Source of the DNA: Bordetella petrii
GTDB taxonomy: Bacteria; Pseudomonadota; Gammaproteobacteria; Burkholderiales; Burkholderiaceae_B
Direction: 5' to 3'
DNA: 64,000 nucleotides
Assembly: GCA_017745595.1 (NCBI GenBank)
Contig: WMBV01000023.1
Span: 1 to 64,000, forward strand
Under the pieces are notes generated by a model. The model saw nothing but the letters and a program-made list of their open reading frames with translations, made no database searches and was not told where the DNA came from. The translations under genes and the position numbers were made by a program. Below are positions 9,401-16,971 of this stretch, piece by piece. Position 1 is the first letter of the stretch; each line of letters starts with the position of its first letter.

Positions 9401-9935
9401 GGCCGGTGACCCGGTCGTCGAGCGTGATGCTGCCGTCTTCCAGCACCATGTTGTTCAGCGAAAAGCGCGGCAGCCCGCCATCGTCGGCTTGTTCGGGCTG
9501 CGGCTGCGCGGCCGCCCGCTCGGCCAGCCGTTGCTGGATATCGGAAAAATTGAAGCGGGTGACGTCGTCGCGCACCAGCGCGATGCGGGGACGCGTCACC
9601 TTGACGGCATCCACCACCGGCGCGAACCAGAACAGCGACATCCAGGAAGCGCTGACGTCCAGTTGCGCAACATCAAGCAAAGGCGCGGCCCCGCCGGGCT
9701 GTTCGATGGCAAGATCGTGGGCCCGTACCGTGAGCGTGAACGGATTGAAGCTGATGTCGCCCACCTGTACCGGCCGCCCCAGCAGGTCGGCTACGTCTTG
9801 CGTAAGGGCCCCGCGCAGCACCTTGGGCACTTGCCAGGCGGCGACGCCGAACAGGATCAGGATGAACGCTAACGTGGCCAGAACGAACTTTGCGAAACGC
9901 CGAGTGAATCTCAACCTGGGCATCTTGACGGCCAT
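6414..9935 (-). CDS. AsmA-like/DUF748 envelope protein, 1173 residues
   Basis: One N-terminal membrane anchor (about residues 16-33, FVLATLAFILILFGVAAW) is followed by a very long periplasmic region. It carries repeated short beta-rich segments of the type LDGRVARPFDE and LKGTLTPQPLALQTQVDLQG, as in AsmA/DUF748 proteins. Members of the wider AsmA-like superfamily build long grooved beta structures that bridge inner and outer membranes for lipid traffic; that role is inferred here. The C-terminal ~150 residues, with INFEPGSAILAADADERI and ITGRADPATD, look like the OmpA-type peptidoglycan-contact region seen in this family. Around residues 355-425 lies an alanine/glutamine/proline-rich linker carrying a pentapeptide repeat. 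It stands alone, convergent with the secreted protein gene. Confidence 0.85.
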   Translation of the reverse strand: MAVKMPRLRFTRRFAKFVLATLAFILILFGVAAWQVPKVLRGALTQDVADLLGRPVQVGDISFNPFTLTVRAHDLAIEQPGGAAPLLDVAQLDVSASWMSLFWFAPVVDAVKVTRPRIALVRDDVTRFNFSDIQQRLAERAAAQPQPEQADDGGLPRFSLNNMVLEDGSITLDDRVTGRQQQVDQIALGVPFISTFGYATDIDVQPRAHLRINGSPFDLDGVARPFDEVPASTLNLSFSGLELEKWADAWPMRLPIKVERAVLDSDLQIVFEQPRDAAPKIKVVGDLGLRQLDLRETSGEALLRWSTLNVRRIALDPMARQLAIGQVELWSPVAQTRRDASQRVNWLHIIDQLKALGAGQPAAAPAAPQPAKVAAAAPANAKAAGQNAAEPDAAGQTVAEQTAADQNATDQAPSGPDAPGAAPAAPAQDGWRVSVDAINVNDASLRLRDAPTSLDYTLAGLVLTAENVQFPQPAGQPIHLWLTMDNPADGGWIRARGPLQLSPLALDLDLRAGHLGLAPFATAVRSQAPIQLLDGLLSLQGQVKVAEQGGATHVSATGVQAGLSQLSLRDESVQPAVNLALNQLTLTADRLALDAQPAPFTLQADGIQGDGRLNLRGTLTPQPLALQTQVDLQGLDLASLAPYVASSLNATVRAVTVGAQGQAAFAAAAGGTPMKASWRGAVDVTGLDLADRVNRDDFLKWKRLGLAGMQVSVDGDQYAANLGDITLDDFYGRVLLSAEGRLNVMDLVAEPGQAGGSITQDTQTRGRAARQPDRAGQLPDITVGSVTLNNGRMTFTDRFVKPNYTAELSRIEGGLSSVSSRNPKPANVKVTGRVYGTAPLSISGSVQPFAEYLALDLKASAKGVDLPRFTTYSSKYVGYPIKRGKLSLDLEYKLKDRALQASNHVVLNQLTFGEKTNSPDATKLPVMLAVALLKDSRGNIDINLPISGSLDDPQFSVGGIILRVLGNLIVKAVTSPFTLLASAFGGGEELSYINFEPGSAILAADADERIATLATALNDRPALKLDITGRADPATDTEGLRQAWVDLQIRKAKAADMGGRGKHPDPASVTVSAAERAEYLEDVYDDTDIEAKPRNFIGFAKSVPADQMETLLRQAAPIGEDDLRRLADARAQAVYEKLQESGPADRIFIVASVLDGAAGEGEAAPSRVDFSLK
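8701..8790 (-). repeat. 15-bp minisatellite (6 units) inside the DUF748 gene
   Basis: Six degenerate 15-base units lie end to end from 8701 to 8790. On the coding strand they encode the pentapeptides AAGQN, AAEPD, AAGQT, VAEQT, AADQN and ATDQA. The unit length is a multiple of three, so copy-number change would keep the frame and only lengthen or shorten the flexible linker. Confidence 0.85.
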
Positions 9936-10066
9936 GCGTAAGCTCTCCTGGTACGGGCAAGGGGATTATCGCGCCTGCGGCACAGCTCGTCTATCATAGG
10001 GTGCGGACACCCCGATTACGGCCCCGAACCGGCCCGCTTTTTCAATACTTAACATTTTTGCTGCCC

Positions 10067-10555
10067 ATGTCTTCGACTTCTCCCGCCCTTAGCCACCTGG
10101 ACGAGTCCGGCCAGATCCGCATGGTCGATGTCGGCGCCAAGTCCGCCAGCGACCGCGTCGCCATCGCCCGCGGCGCCGTGCGCATGAACGCCCACGCCTA
10201 TGCCCTGCTGACCGCTCCCGGCCAGGGCAAGGGCGAAGTCCTGAACACGGCGCGCGTGGCGGCGGTGCTGGCCGCCAAGCGCTGCGCCGAACTGATCCCG
10301 CTGTGCCACAGCCTGCCGCTGGCCTTCGTGGGCGTCGAGTTCGCGCTGCACGACGACGCGCATACCGTCGAAGTGCGCGCCACCTGCCGCACCCACTACA
10401 AAACCGGCGTCGAAATGGAAGCCATGACCGCGGCCAGCGTGGCCGCGCTTACCATCTACGACATGTGCAAGGCGGCCGACAAGGGCATCGTCATCGAACA
10501 GATACGCCTTGAATACAAGGCAGGAGGTAAAAGCGGTGAGTGGCGCAACGATTAA
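10067..10555 (+). CDS. moaC: Cyclic pyranopterin monophosphate synthase MoaC
   Basis: 162 residues. MoaC converts the MoaA product (3',8-cyclo-GTP) to cyclic pyranopterin monophosphate, the second half of the first step of molybdenum-cofactor synthesis. Family motifs are visible: KRCAELIPLCHSLPL, THYKTGVEMEAMTAAS and the catalytic IYDMCKAADKG. The start at 10067 gives the expected N-terminus (SHLDESGQIRMVDVG); the in-frame ATG at 10001 would add 22 residues not found in the family. The 3' end overlaps moaD by 20 bases. It heads a five-gene operon, moaC-moaD-moaE-moaB-moeA. Confidence 0.97.
   Translation: MSSTSPALSHLDESGQIRMVDVGAKSASDRVAIARGAVRMNAHAYALLTAPGQGKGEVLNTARVAAVLAAKRCAELIPLCHSLPLAFVGVEFALHDDAHTVEVRATCRTHYKTGVEMEAMTAASVAALTIYDMCKAADKGIVIEQIRLEYKAGGKSGEWRND
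10522..10528 (+). promoter_or_regulatory. Ribosome-binding site that fixes the moaD GTG start
   Basis: AGGAGGT lies inside the last codons of moaC, seven bases before the GTG at 10536. It favours this start over the in-frame ATG at 10509, which would add nine residues and has no such site. Confidence 0.8.
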
Positions 10556-10787
10556 CCTGCTGTACTTCGCCCGCGTCGCCGAACTGGTCGGCGCCCGCGG
10601 CGAAGCCTGGCCGCTGGCCGAACCCGTTACGGGCGCGCAATTGCTGCAGGCGCTGCAGGCACGCTACCCGCAGCTGGAACCGGCCGCGCGCCTGAAGCTG
10701 GCCATCAACCAGACGCACGCCAAGCCATCGGCGCCGATCCGGCCGGGCGACGAAGTGGCCATTTTCGAACCGGTGACCGGAGGCTGA
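10536..10787 (+). CDS. moaD: Molybdopterin synthase small subunit MoaD
   Basis: 83 residues from a GTG start. MoaD is a ubiquitin-fold sulfur carrier; its C-terminal Gly-Gly is adenylated by MoeB and then thiocarboxylated, and the sulfur is passed to precursor Z inside the MoaD-MoaE complex. The protein ends exactly in VTGG, as required, and has the typical INLLYFARVAELVG start and GDEVAIFEPVTGG end. It overlaps moaC by 20 bases and precedes moaE by 5 bases, consistent with coupled translation. No moeB lies in the window. Confidence 0.95.
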   Translation: MSGATINLLYFARVAELVGARGEAWPLAEPVTGAQLLQALQARYPQLEPAARLKLAINQTHAKPSAPIRPGDEVAIFEPVTGG

Positions 10788-10792
10788 ATCCC

Positions 10793-11272
10793 ATGATCAT
10801 CGTTCAGGAAGCCGACTTCGACAGCGCGGCCTTGCTGGCGCGCCTGCGCGGGCAGGTGGGCGCCGAGGCCGGCGCCATCGCCACCTTCACGGGCTACGTG
10901 CGCGATTTCGCCCCGGACCAGGCCACCGAAACCCTGTTCCTCGAGCATTACCCGGGCATGTGCGAACGCGAGCTGCACGAAATCGCCGACACCGCGCGCC
11001 AGCGCTGGCAGTTGGCCGGCACCGTCATCGCCCATCGGGTCGGCGCGCTGCCGCGCGGCGCGCAGATCGTCTTCGTGGCGGCCGCCAGCGCGCACCGCGG
11101 CGATGCCTTCCGCGGCTGCGAATACATGATCGACGCCCTGAAAACCCGCGCTCCCTTCTGGAAGTGCGAAACGCTGTCCGGCGGCCGCAGCTTCTGGGTC
11201 GAACAGCGCGAAGCCGATCACCAGCGCACCCAATCGTGGGACGCCGGCGACACGCCCAAGGAACCCACATGA
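10793..11272 (+). CDS. moaE: Molybdopterin synthase large subunit MoaE
   Basis: 159 residues. MoaE is the catalytic subunit that inserts two sulfurs delivered by MoaD into cyclic pyranopterin monophosphate to form molybdopterin. Motifs seen are GAIATFTGYVRDF near residue 26, the LEHYPGM segment, the HRVGALPRG loop, and the C-terminal active site LKTRAPFWKCE with its conserved lysines. The last ~20 residues after FWVEQ are hydrophilic, as usual. Its stop codon overlaps the moaB start in ATGA. Confidence 0.96.
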   Translation: MIIVQEADFDSAALLARLRGQVGAEAGAIATFTGYVRDFAPDQATETLFLEHYPGMCERELHEIADTARQRWQLAGTVIAHRVGALPRGAQIVFVAAASAHRGDAFRGCEYMIDALKTRAPFWKCETLSGGRSFWVEQREADHQRTQSWDAGDTPKEPT

Positions 11273-11790
11273 AAGCGCTGGAAGACAAGATATCGCTGGC
11301 CTGCGCGGTGCTGACCATCAGCGACACGCGGACCGCGGGCGACGACACCTCGGGCAACCTGCTGGCCGAAAGCCTGGCCCAGGCGGGCCACAGCTGCGTG
11401 CGGCGCGACATCGTCAAAAGCAATCTGTACGAGATCCGCCGCGTGCTCAGCGACTGGATCGCCGACCCCGAAGTCCAGGTGATTCTCACGTCGGGCGGCA
11501 CGGGCTTCGGCCATTCGCAAGGAGTGCCCGAGGCCGTGCTGCCCTTGTTCGACCGCGAGATCGCCGGCTTCGAGGCCTTGTTCCGCCAGGTGTCGTACGC
11601 CGAGATCGGCAGCTCGTCGATCCAGTCGCGCGCGCTGGCGGGCATGGCCAACCATACGCTCGTCTTCTGCCTGCCCGGCTCGAACAATGCCTGCCAGACG
11701 GCCTGGACGCACATTTTGCGCCAGCAGCTCGACAGCACGCACCAGCCCTGCAACTTCGCGACCCTGTTCCGCAAGCCCGAATCCGAATGA
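11269..11790 (+). CDS. moaB: Molybdenum cofactor biosynthesis protein MoaB (MogA-type fold)
   Basis: 173 residues. MoaB/MogA proteins bind molybdopterin, and in MogA adenylate it before molybdate insertion by MoeA. The nucleotide/pterin-binding TSGGTGFGHSQGVPEAV motif is present around residues 75-90, along with the AVLTISDTRTAGDDTSG start. The length and N-terminus fit MoaB better than MogA, but in bacteria lacking mogA this protein probably does the adenylation. ATGA overlaps join it to moaE upstream and moeA downstream, so translation is coupled. Confidence 0.93.
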   Translation: MKALEDKISLACAVLTISDTRTAGDDTSGNLLAESLAQAGHSCVRRDIVKSNLYEIRRVLSDWIADPEVQVILTSGGTGFGHSQGVPEAVLPLFDREIAGFEALFRQVSYAEIGSSSIQSRALAGMANHTLVFCLPGSNNACQTAWTHILRQQLDSTHQPCNFATLFRKPESE

Positions 11791-13004
11791 AAGACGAACT
11801 GCTCGATTTCGACCGCGCCCAGGCGCTGCTGGCGCAAGCCGCCAAACCCCTCGACCGCCTGCAGCTGGTCACGCTGGCCGATGCGGTCGGGCGCGTGCTG
11901 GCCGTCGACATGTCGGCCACGCTCGACCTGCCGCCGGCCGACAACAGCGCCATGGACGGCTACGCCATCCGCTATGCCGACTACCGGCCCGACGCGACCC
12001 TGCCCATCCAGCAGCGCTGCTATGCCGGCGACATGCCGCAGCCGCAGTTGCCGGGCCAGGCCACGCGCCTGTTCACCGGCAGCCTGATCCCGTCCGGCGC
12101 CGACACGGTGGTCATCCAGGAAAACACCCGCGAAGCCGACGGCCAGGTGCAAATCCTGCAGGCCCCGGCGGCCGGCCAGTTCGTGCGCAAGCGCGGCATG
12201 GACACCACCGCGGGCCAGCCACTGCTGGCGCGCGGCACCCTGCTCGAGGCGGCGCACATCGCGCTGCTGGCCTCGCAGGGACTGACGCACGTGCAGGTCT
12301 ACGACCGCCTGCGCATCGGCATCCTGACCACCGGCGACGAACTCGTGCCGCCCGGCGCCGAACGCGCGGCACAGCAAATCTACAACTGCAACGGCCCCAT
12401 GCTGGCGGCCCTGGTGCAAAAGACCGGCGCGCACGCGGCGCACGTGCTGCACGCGCGCGACAACGAACCCGACCTGCGCGCGGCGGTGCGCACCATCCTG
12501 GCCGACTGCGACCTGCTGCTCAGCATAGGCGGCGTATCGGTGGGCGAGAAAGACCTGGTCAAGCCGGTGCTGGAATCCCTGGGGGGCAAGCTGGCACTGT
12601 GGAAGGTGCGCATGAAGCCGGGCAAGCCGGTGGCGCTGGCGCACATCGAGGGCAAGCCGGTGGTGTGCCTGCCGGGCAATCCGGTGTCGGTGTACGCGGT
12701 GTACGCCATGCTGGTGTCGCCGCTGGTGCGGCGCATGCAGGGCCGGGCCGTGCTGCTGCCGCCCGTGGGCGCGGCGCCGCTGCGCACCGAGCGCCCCCGC
12801 CAGGACAGCCGCGAGGAATTCCTGCGGGTGCAGTGGCATCAAGAACCGGGCAAGCCGCCCGAACTGGTGCCCTACCCCAACCAGGATTCGTCCGTCATCA
12901 GTTCCATGCCCTGGGCCACCGGGCTGGCCCGGCTGCCGGCCGGAACGGCCGTGCAAGACGGCGACGTCGTGCCGTATTACGACGTGGCGCACTGGCTAGC
13001 GTAA
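11787..13004 (+). CDS. moeA: Molybdopterin molybdenumtransferase MoeA
   Basis: 405 residues. MoeA inserts molybdate into adenylated molybdopterin to complete Mo-molybdopterin. Domains appear in the usual order: N-terminal domains with LPPADNSAMDGYAIR around residues 49-63, the MogA-like domain with ILTTGDELVPPG and LLLSIGGVSVGEKD, and a C-terminal beta-barrel domain including GKPVVCLPGNPVSVY. It closes the moaC-moeA operon and is followed by a palindromic repeat cluster at the convergent junction with moaA. Confidence 0.97.
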   Translation: MKDELLDFDRAQALLAQAAKPLDRLQLVTLADAVGRVLAVDMSATLDLPPADNSAMDGYAIRYADYRPDATLPIQQRCYAGDMPQPQLPGQATRLFTGSLIPSGADTVVIQENTREADGQVQILQAPAAGQFVRKRGMDTTAGQPLLARGTLLEAAHIALLASQGLTHVQVYDRLRIGILTTGDELVPPGAERAAQQIYNCNGPMLAALVQKTGAHAAHVLHARDNEPDLRAAVRTILADCDLLLSIGGVSVGEKDLVKPVLESLGGKLALWKVRMKPGKPVALAHIEGKPVVCLPGNPVSVYAVYAMLVSPLVRRMQGRAVLLPPVGAAPLRTERPRQDSREEFLRVQWHQEPGKPPELVPYPNQDSSVISSMPWATGLARLPAGTAVQDGDVVPYYDVAHWLA

Positions 13005-13008
13005 AACC

Positions 13009-13150
13009 CAGGTGTCTGGCTCCCGCAGGGTGCCTGACACCTGCAATATTCTCGTGACAGGTGTCTGACTCCCGCAGGGTGTCAGACACCGCAGCCGGCA
13101 AACGTCGCTTCAATAGCACGGTGTCAGGCACCTGCGGAGCCTGACACCTG
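13009..13150. repeat. Palindromic intergenic repeat cluster (3 units) in convergent gap
   Basis: Units at 13009-13043 (GGTGTCTGGC/GCCTGACACC arms), 13058-13090 (GGTGTCTGAC/GTCAGACACC arms) and 13120-13150 (GGTGTCAGGC/GCCTGACACC arms). They fill the 171-base gap between moeA and the convergent moaA. Two arm subtypes, with TGAC or GGC variants, co-occur here. Confidence 0.93.
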
Positions 13151-13175
13151 TCACCGCGGCGCGCCGGGTGGCCGC

Positions 13176-14288
13176 TCAGCCGCCGATATAGCTCATTTCG
13201 ACTTTCCGGTCGCCCTGGTGCGGCAGGGGCACGCCGCGGCCGCGCAGTTCGGAATAATGGTCGTCGCGCTGCGCCCAGATGCCGGCCAGGGTGCGGGCGA
13301 TGAGCGTATCGTCGGCGCCGCCGCGCAGCAGGTCGCGCAGGTCGTGCCCTTGCGAGGCGAACAGGCACAGGAAAACCTTGCCTTCCGGCGACAGGCGCGC
13401 GCGCGTACAGCCGCCGCAGAAGGCCTGGGTCACACTGGATATCACGCCGATTTCGCCGGCGCCGTCGGCGTAGGCCCAGCGCTCGGCCACGCGGCCCATG
13501 GTCTCGGTTTCGAGCGACCGCAGCGGATGGGCGGCGCCGATCAGCCGCAGCACTTCGGCGCTGGGCACCACTTCTTGCAGGTTCCAGCCGTTGGTGGTGC
13601 CGACATCCATGTATTCGATGAAACGCAGCACGTGCCCGGTGTTGCGAAAGCGCCGCGCCATGGGCAGGACCTGGGTATCGTTCAGCCCGCGGCGCACCAC
13701 CATGTTGACCTTGACGGGCGCCAGGCCGGCATCGGCCGCGGCATCGATGCCGCGCAGCACGTCGTCGGGCGTGAAGGTGCTGTCGCTCAGGCGCGCGAAC
13801 ATGTCGGCGTCGAGCGCGTCCAGGCTGACCGTGACGCGGGTCAGGCCGGCCTGCTTCAGGGCCGCCGCCTTGCGGCGCAGCAACGTGCCGTTGGTGGTGA
13901 GGGTCAGTTCGAGCGGCTGGCCGGCCGGCGTGCGCAGTTCGGCCAGCATGGCGATCAGCGCCTCGATATTCTTGCGCAGCAAAGGCTCGCCGCCGGTCAG
14001 GCGGATTTTCTCGACGCCCAGTTGCGCGAACAGCCGGGCCAGGCGCGTGATTTCTTCGAACGACAGCAGCGCCGAATGCGGCATGAATGCATAGTTGCCG
14101 TCGAAGACCTCGCGCGGCATGCAGTATGTGCAACGGAAGTTGCAGCGGTCGGTGACCGAGATGCGCAGGTCGCGCATCGGCCGCGCGCGCGTGTCGAGCG
14201 CGGGCTGCCCCGCCACGGGCAAAGCCGCCTGCGGCAAGGATGCCGCGTGCTGCGCGGAACGGTCGGCCAGGTAAATCACTTTGCTCAT
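13176..14288 (-). CDS. moaA: GTP 3',8-cyclase MoaA (radical SAM)
   Basis: 370 residues. MoaA cyclizes GTP in the first step of molybdenum-cofactor synthesis and uses two [4Fe-4S] clusters. The SAM cluster cysteines are C49, C53 and C56 in [10 protein letters not shown]; the substrate-cluster cysteines are C291, C294 and C308 in [10 protein letters not shown] and VFLCLF. The C-terminal Gly-Gly needed for activity is present (SYIGG). The ATG at 14288 is chosen over an upstream ATG at 14363, which would add 25 atypical residues. It is convergent with moaC-moeA, so two promoters supply the pathway. Confidence 0.97.
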   Translation of the reverse strand: MSKVIYLADRSAQHAASLPQAALPVAGQPALDTRARPMRDLRISVTDRCNFRCTYCMPREVFDGNYAFMPHSALLSFEEITRLARLFAQLGVEKIRLTGGEPLLRKNIEALIAMLAELRTPAGQPLELTLTTNGTLLRRKAAALKQAGLTRVTVSLDALDADMFARLSDSTFTPDDVLRGIDAAADAGLAPVKVNMVVRRGLNDTQVLPMARRFRNTGHVLRFIEYMDVGTTNGWNLQEVVPSAEVLRLIGAAHPLRSLETETMGRVAERWAYADGAGEIGVISSVTQAFCGGCTRARLSPEGKVFLCLFASQGHDLRDLLRGGADDTLIARTLAGIWAQRDDHYSELRGRGVPLPHQGDRKVEMSYIGG

Positions 14289-14401
14289 GGGAATATCATA
14301 TCGTGCAATGGCATCGCCCGGGCGCCGCCCGGGAAGGCAGCAGGGGTAAAACCCGCCCCGCACCTGCTACATTGCAGGGCAATCCGCCACCCATTGCCCG
14401 C

Positions 14402-15532
14402 ATGTCTACCCTGCCCCTCGTCCACTGGACCGAATCCGGAGTCACCCATAGCGCCCTGTGGCGTTCGGAATCCGGCGCGCCGCCGCCCGCCCGCATCGTG
14501 GCGGCCGACGACCGTATGCCGGCCGCCGCGGCATACCGGCAGATCTGCGAGGGCACCCACCTGCTGTGGCGCGGCGACTTCCACAACGCGCGGCAACTGT
14601 TGCAGGCGTTGGCGCGCCGCCTGGACAAAAAAAAGCGCAAGCCGGCCGCCGATGCGCTGGACGCCTTCAACCGCCACCGGCAGGCGCAGTCGCAGCGCGC
14701 ACGGCTGCTGGGCAGCCTGCTGCTGCCTTTCGAGGCCGACCACGGCATTGCCCTGCGCCGCGCGCCCGACGCGCGCCAGGCCTGCCTGGAAGCCTATGGG
14801 CCGGCCGCCGGCCCCTACCTGGCATCGCTGCGCGAATTGCAGGGCGTGATCGGGGCGCACGAATGGCGCAAGAAAGGCGTGCCCATCGCCGCGCTCGACG
14901 GCCGCATCCATCCGCACTATGGCGTGTTCTCGCCGGTGCGGGGCGAATACGTCGACCTGGTGGCGCGCGCGCCGCTGCCGGGCGGACAGCCCTCGCTGGC
15001 CTACGACATCGGCACCGGCACCGGCGTGCTGGCGGCCGTGCTGGCGCGGCGCGGCGTGCCGCGTGTCGTGGCCACCGACCAGGACCCGCGCGCCCTGGCC
15101 TGCGCCCGCGAAAACCTGGCGCGGCTGGGCCTGCAGGAACAGGTCGAAGTCGCGCAGGCGGATTTATTCCCCGCCGGGCGCGCGCCGCTGGTGGTGTGCA
15201 ACCCGCCCTGGCTGCCGGCGCGGCCCAGCGCGCCGGTGGAATACGCCGTCTACGATCCCGACAGCCGCATGCTGCGCGGGTTTCTGCAGGGCCTGGCCGA
15301 GCACCTGGCGCCCGGCGGCGAGGGCTGGCTGATCATGTCCGACCTGGCCGAGCACCTGGGGCTGCGCGGCCGCGATGAACTGCAGACGCTGATTTCGCAA
15401 GCCGGCCTGCGCGTGGCCGGCCGCCTGGACGCGCGTCCGGCGCACCCGCGGGCGGCCGATCAGCACGATCCCCTTCATGCCGCCCGCGCGGCGGAAACCA
15501 CCACACTGTGGCGGCTGGCCGCGGCCGGCTGA
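14402..15532 (+). CDS. Class I SAM-dependent methyltransferase with NPPW motif
   Basis: 376 residues. The C-terminal half has motif I YDIGTGTGVLAAVLARRG (around residue 201), an acidic ATDQDP loop and motif IV LVVCNPPWLPA. This NPPW signature is that of N-methyltransferases acting on amide or exocyclic amino nitrogen, as in PrmC and RsmC-like enzymes. The first ~150 residues form a helical, arginine-rich domain (RLDKKKRKPAADALDAFNRHRQ) that could bind nucleic acid or recognise substrate. The actual substrate, RNA base or protein glutamine, is not decidable. The ATG at 14402 fits the divergent gap with moaA better than one at 14240, which would overlap the moaA start. Confidence 0.8.
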   Translation: MSTLPLVHWTESGVTHSALWRSESGAPPPARIVAADDRMPAAAAYRQICEGTHLLWRGDFHNARQLLQALARRLDKKKRKPAADALDAFNRHRQAQSQRARLLGSLLLPFEADHGIALRRAPDARQACLEAYGPAAGPYLASLRELQGVIGAHEWRKKGVPIAALDGRIHPHYGVFSPVRGEYVDLVARAPLPGGQPSLAYDIGTGTGVLAAVLARRGVPRVVATDQDPRALACARENLARLGLQEQVEVAQADLFPAGRAPLVVCNPPWLPARPSAPVEYAVYDPDSRMLRGFLQGLAEHLAPGGEGWLIMSDLAEHLGLRGRDELQTLISQAGLRVAGRLDARPAHPRAADQHDPLHAARAAETTTLWRLAAAG

Positions 15533-15558
15533 AGCGGGGCGGGCCGGGCCGGGCCTGC

Positions 15559-15654
15559 CAGGTGTCAGGCTCCCCGCAAGGGGTGCCTGACACCGCTGCA
15601 TTGAGATGCTTCGCCCTCTTCGGTGTCTGACACCCTGCGGGAGTCAGACACCTG
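15559..15654. repeat. Palindromic intergenic repeat pair in convergent gap
   Basis: Units at 15559-15594 (GGTGTCAGGC/GCCTGACACC arms, loop TCCCCGCAAGGGGT) and 15622-15654 (GGTGTCTGAC/GTCAGACACC arms, inverted orientation). They lie in the 218-base gap between the methyltransferase and the chromate transporter pair. The remaining ~95 bases before 15751 hold nothing I can identify. Confidence 0.92.
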
Positions 15655-15750
15655 CTCGCGAAAGCCGGATCCGCGGCGTGCCCGATCGAGCCGCACCGGT
15701 TTCATTCGGGGCGCGCGGCGCAGCACAGACGCCGCCGCCCGCGCTTGACC

Positions 15751-16281
15751 TCAGGGCTGCCCGATGCCGGTCAGGCCCAGCAGCGCGCCGGCGGCCAGCA
15801 TCCATAGCGGATGCACGCGCGTGAACAGGGTCACCCCGGCCACCAGCGCCGCGATCAGGCCCAGCATCCAGGTGTGCACCGAGGCCTCGGTGATCAGCGA
15901 CGCGCTGGCCGCCATCAGGCCGGCCGTCATGGGAAAGATGCCGGCCTGCACCACGCGGCGCCAGGGCTTGTCTTTGAAGCGTTCCCACAGGCCCAGCGCA
16001 ACCGCCGTCAGCAGCGACGAAGGGCCGAACTTGGCAATGGAAGTCATGAGCGCGCCCTGCCAGCCGGCCACGTGCCAGCCCACCAGGGTGACGACCATCA
16101 GGTTGGGGCCGGGCGCGGCCTGGCTGAGCGCGAACAAGGCGCTGAAGTCGGCGTTGGACATCCATTGGTGTACTTCGACGACCTGCCGCTGCATTTCGGG
16201 CAGGATGGTGTTGCCGCCGCCGAAGGCCAGGAGCGACAGCTGCGAAAAAATGACGAACAGCGACATCAGCACGGCGCTCAT
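15751..16281 (-). CDS. Chromate transporter, second half-size subunit
   Basis: 176 residues with about five or six hydrophobic helices. It carries the CHR-family N-terminal signature FGGGNTILPEM near residue 20 and the SQAAPGPN motif. Full-length ChrA has two such homologous halves; here the halves are separate genes, the short-chain CHR arrangement found in many bacteria. The pair likely forms a heterodimer that moves chromate or another oxyanion outward across the inner membrane. The start overlaps the end of the first half by four bases (ATGA). Confidence 0.88.
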   Translation of the reverse strand: MSAVLMSLFVIFSQLSLLAFGGGNTILPEMQRQVVEVHQWMSNADFSALFALSQAAPGPNLMVVTLVGWHVAGWQGALMTSIAKFGPSSLLTAVALGLWERFKDKPWRRVVQAGIFPMTAGLMAASASLITEASVHTWMLGLIAALVAGVTLFTRVHPLWMLAAGALLGLTGIGQP

Positions 16282-16853
16282 CGCGTCAGCCTCCAGGTCA
16301 CGAAAATGCTGATGGGCGTCAGCACCAGCATGGTGGGCAGCAGGGGCAGGCGCAGCACGGCAATGCACGCGAAGCAGGCCAGCGCCACCGCGATGGCCGC
16401 CCACTTGCCGCGCAGCGGCCGCGCGATTTTCACGGCCATCGAAATCAGCAGCCCGGCGGCCGCGGCGGCCAGGCCGGCGAACAGGTGCTGTACGCGCGGG
16501 TCGTCGGCATAGCGCTGGTACACCACGCCCAGCGCGATCACAATCAGCGAGGGCGCGGCGATCAGCCCCATGATCGCCGCGAAGGCGCCCCGGGGCCCGC
16601 GGAACTTCATGCCCAGCGCCACCGACATATTGATGATGTTGCCGCCCGGCAGGAACTGGCACAGGCCCAGCAGTTCGGTGAAGTCGTCGGACGACAGCCA
16701 GCGGTTTTTCTCGACCACCATGTGGCGGGCCAGCGGCAGGGCCCCGCCGAAGGCGCTGAGCCCCAGCCAGAAGAAGCCGGTGAACAATGCCCACGAGGTG
16801 GGCGGCGCCGGATGGCGCGCGGGGTCGGGATCGGAACGAGGCGAAGCGGACAT
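16278..16853 (-). CDS. Chromate transporter, first half-size subunit
   Basis: 191 residues. A short proline-rich cytoplasmic N-terminus is followed by FFWLGLSAFGGALPLARHMV, the first CHR motif, then LCQFLPGGNIINMSVALG, the equivalent of the PGP-type motif, and about five more membrane helices. It is the upstream partner of the half-size protein at 15751-16281, and the two are translationally coupled. No chrB-type regulator is adjacent, so the physiological anion is open. Confidence 0.88.
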   Translation of the reverse strand: MSASPRSDPDPARHPAPPTSWALFTGFFWLGLSAFGGALPLARHMVVEKNRWLSSDDFTELLGLCQFLPGGNIINMSVALGMKFRGPRGAFAAIMGLIAAPSLIVIALGVVYQRYADDPRVQHLFAGLAAAAAGLLISMAVKIARPLRGKWAAIAVALACFACIAVLRLPLLPTMLVLTPISIFVTWRLTR

Positions 16854-16971
16854 GGCGGGCTACCGTGGACAGGCCGCAAGCCTACTCTTGCCCGCGCCGG
16901 ACCGCAAACGGCCCCGCCCCTCACGTAGAATGACAGGCCTGCCGGCCATCCAGGGCCGGCCGCCGCGCAGC

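Noticed and set aside
7605-9872. A 755-codon open frame on the plus strand opposite the DUF748 gene
   Set aside because: Compositional shadow of the DUF748 reading frame in high-GC DNA; no motifs and no ribosome-binding site.
11025-12992. A 655-codon minus-strand frame opposite moaB/moeA
   Set aside because: Histidine/arginine-rich antisense frame; moaB and moeA in the plus frame have full motif sets and coupled starts.
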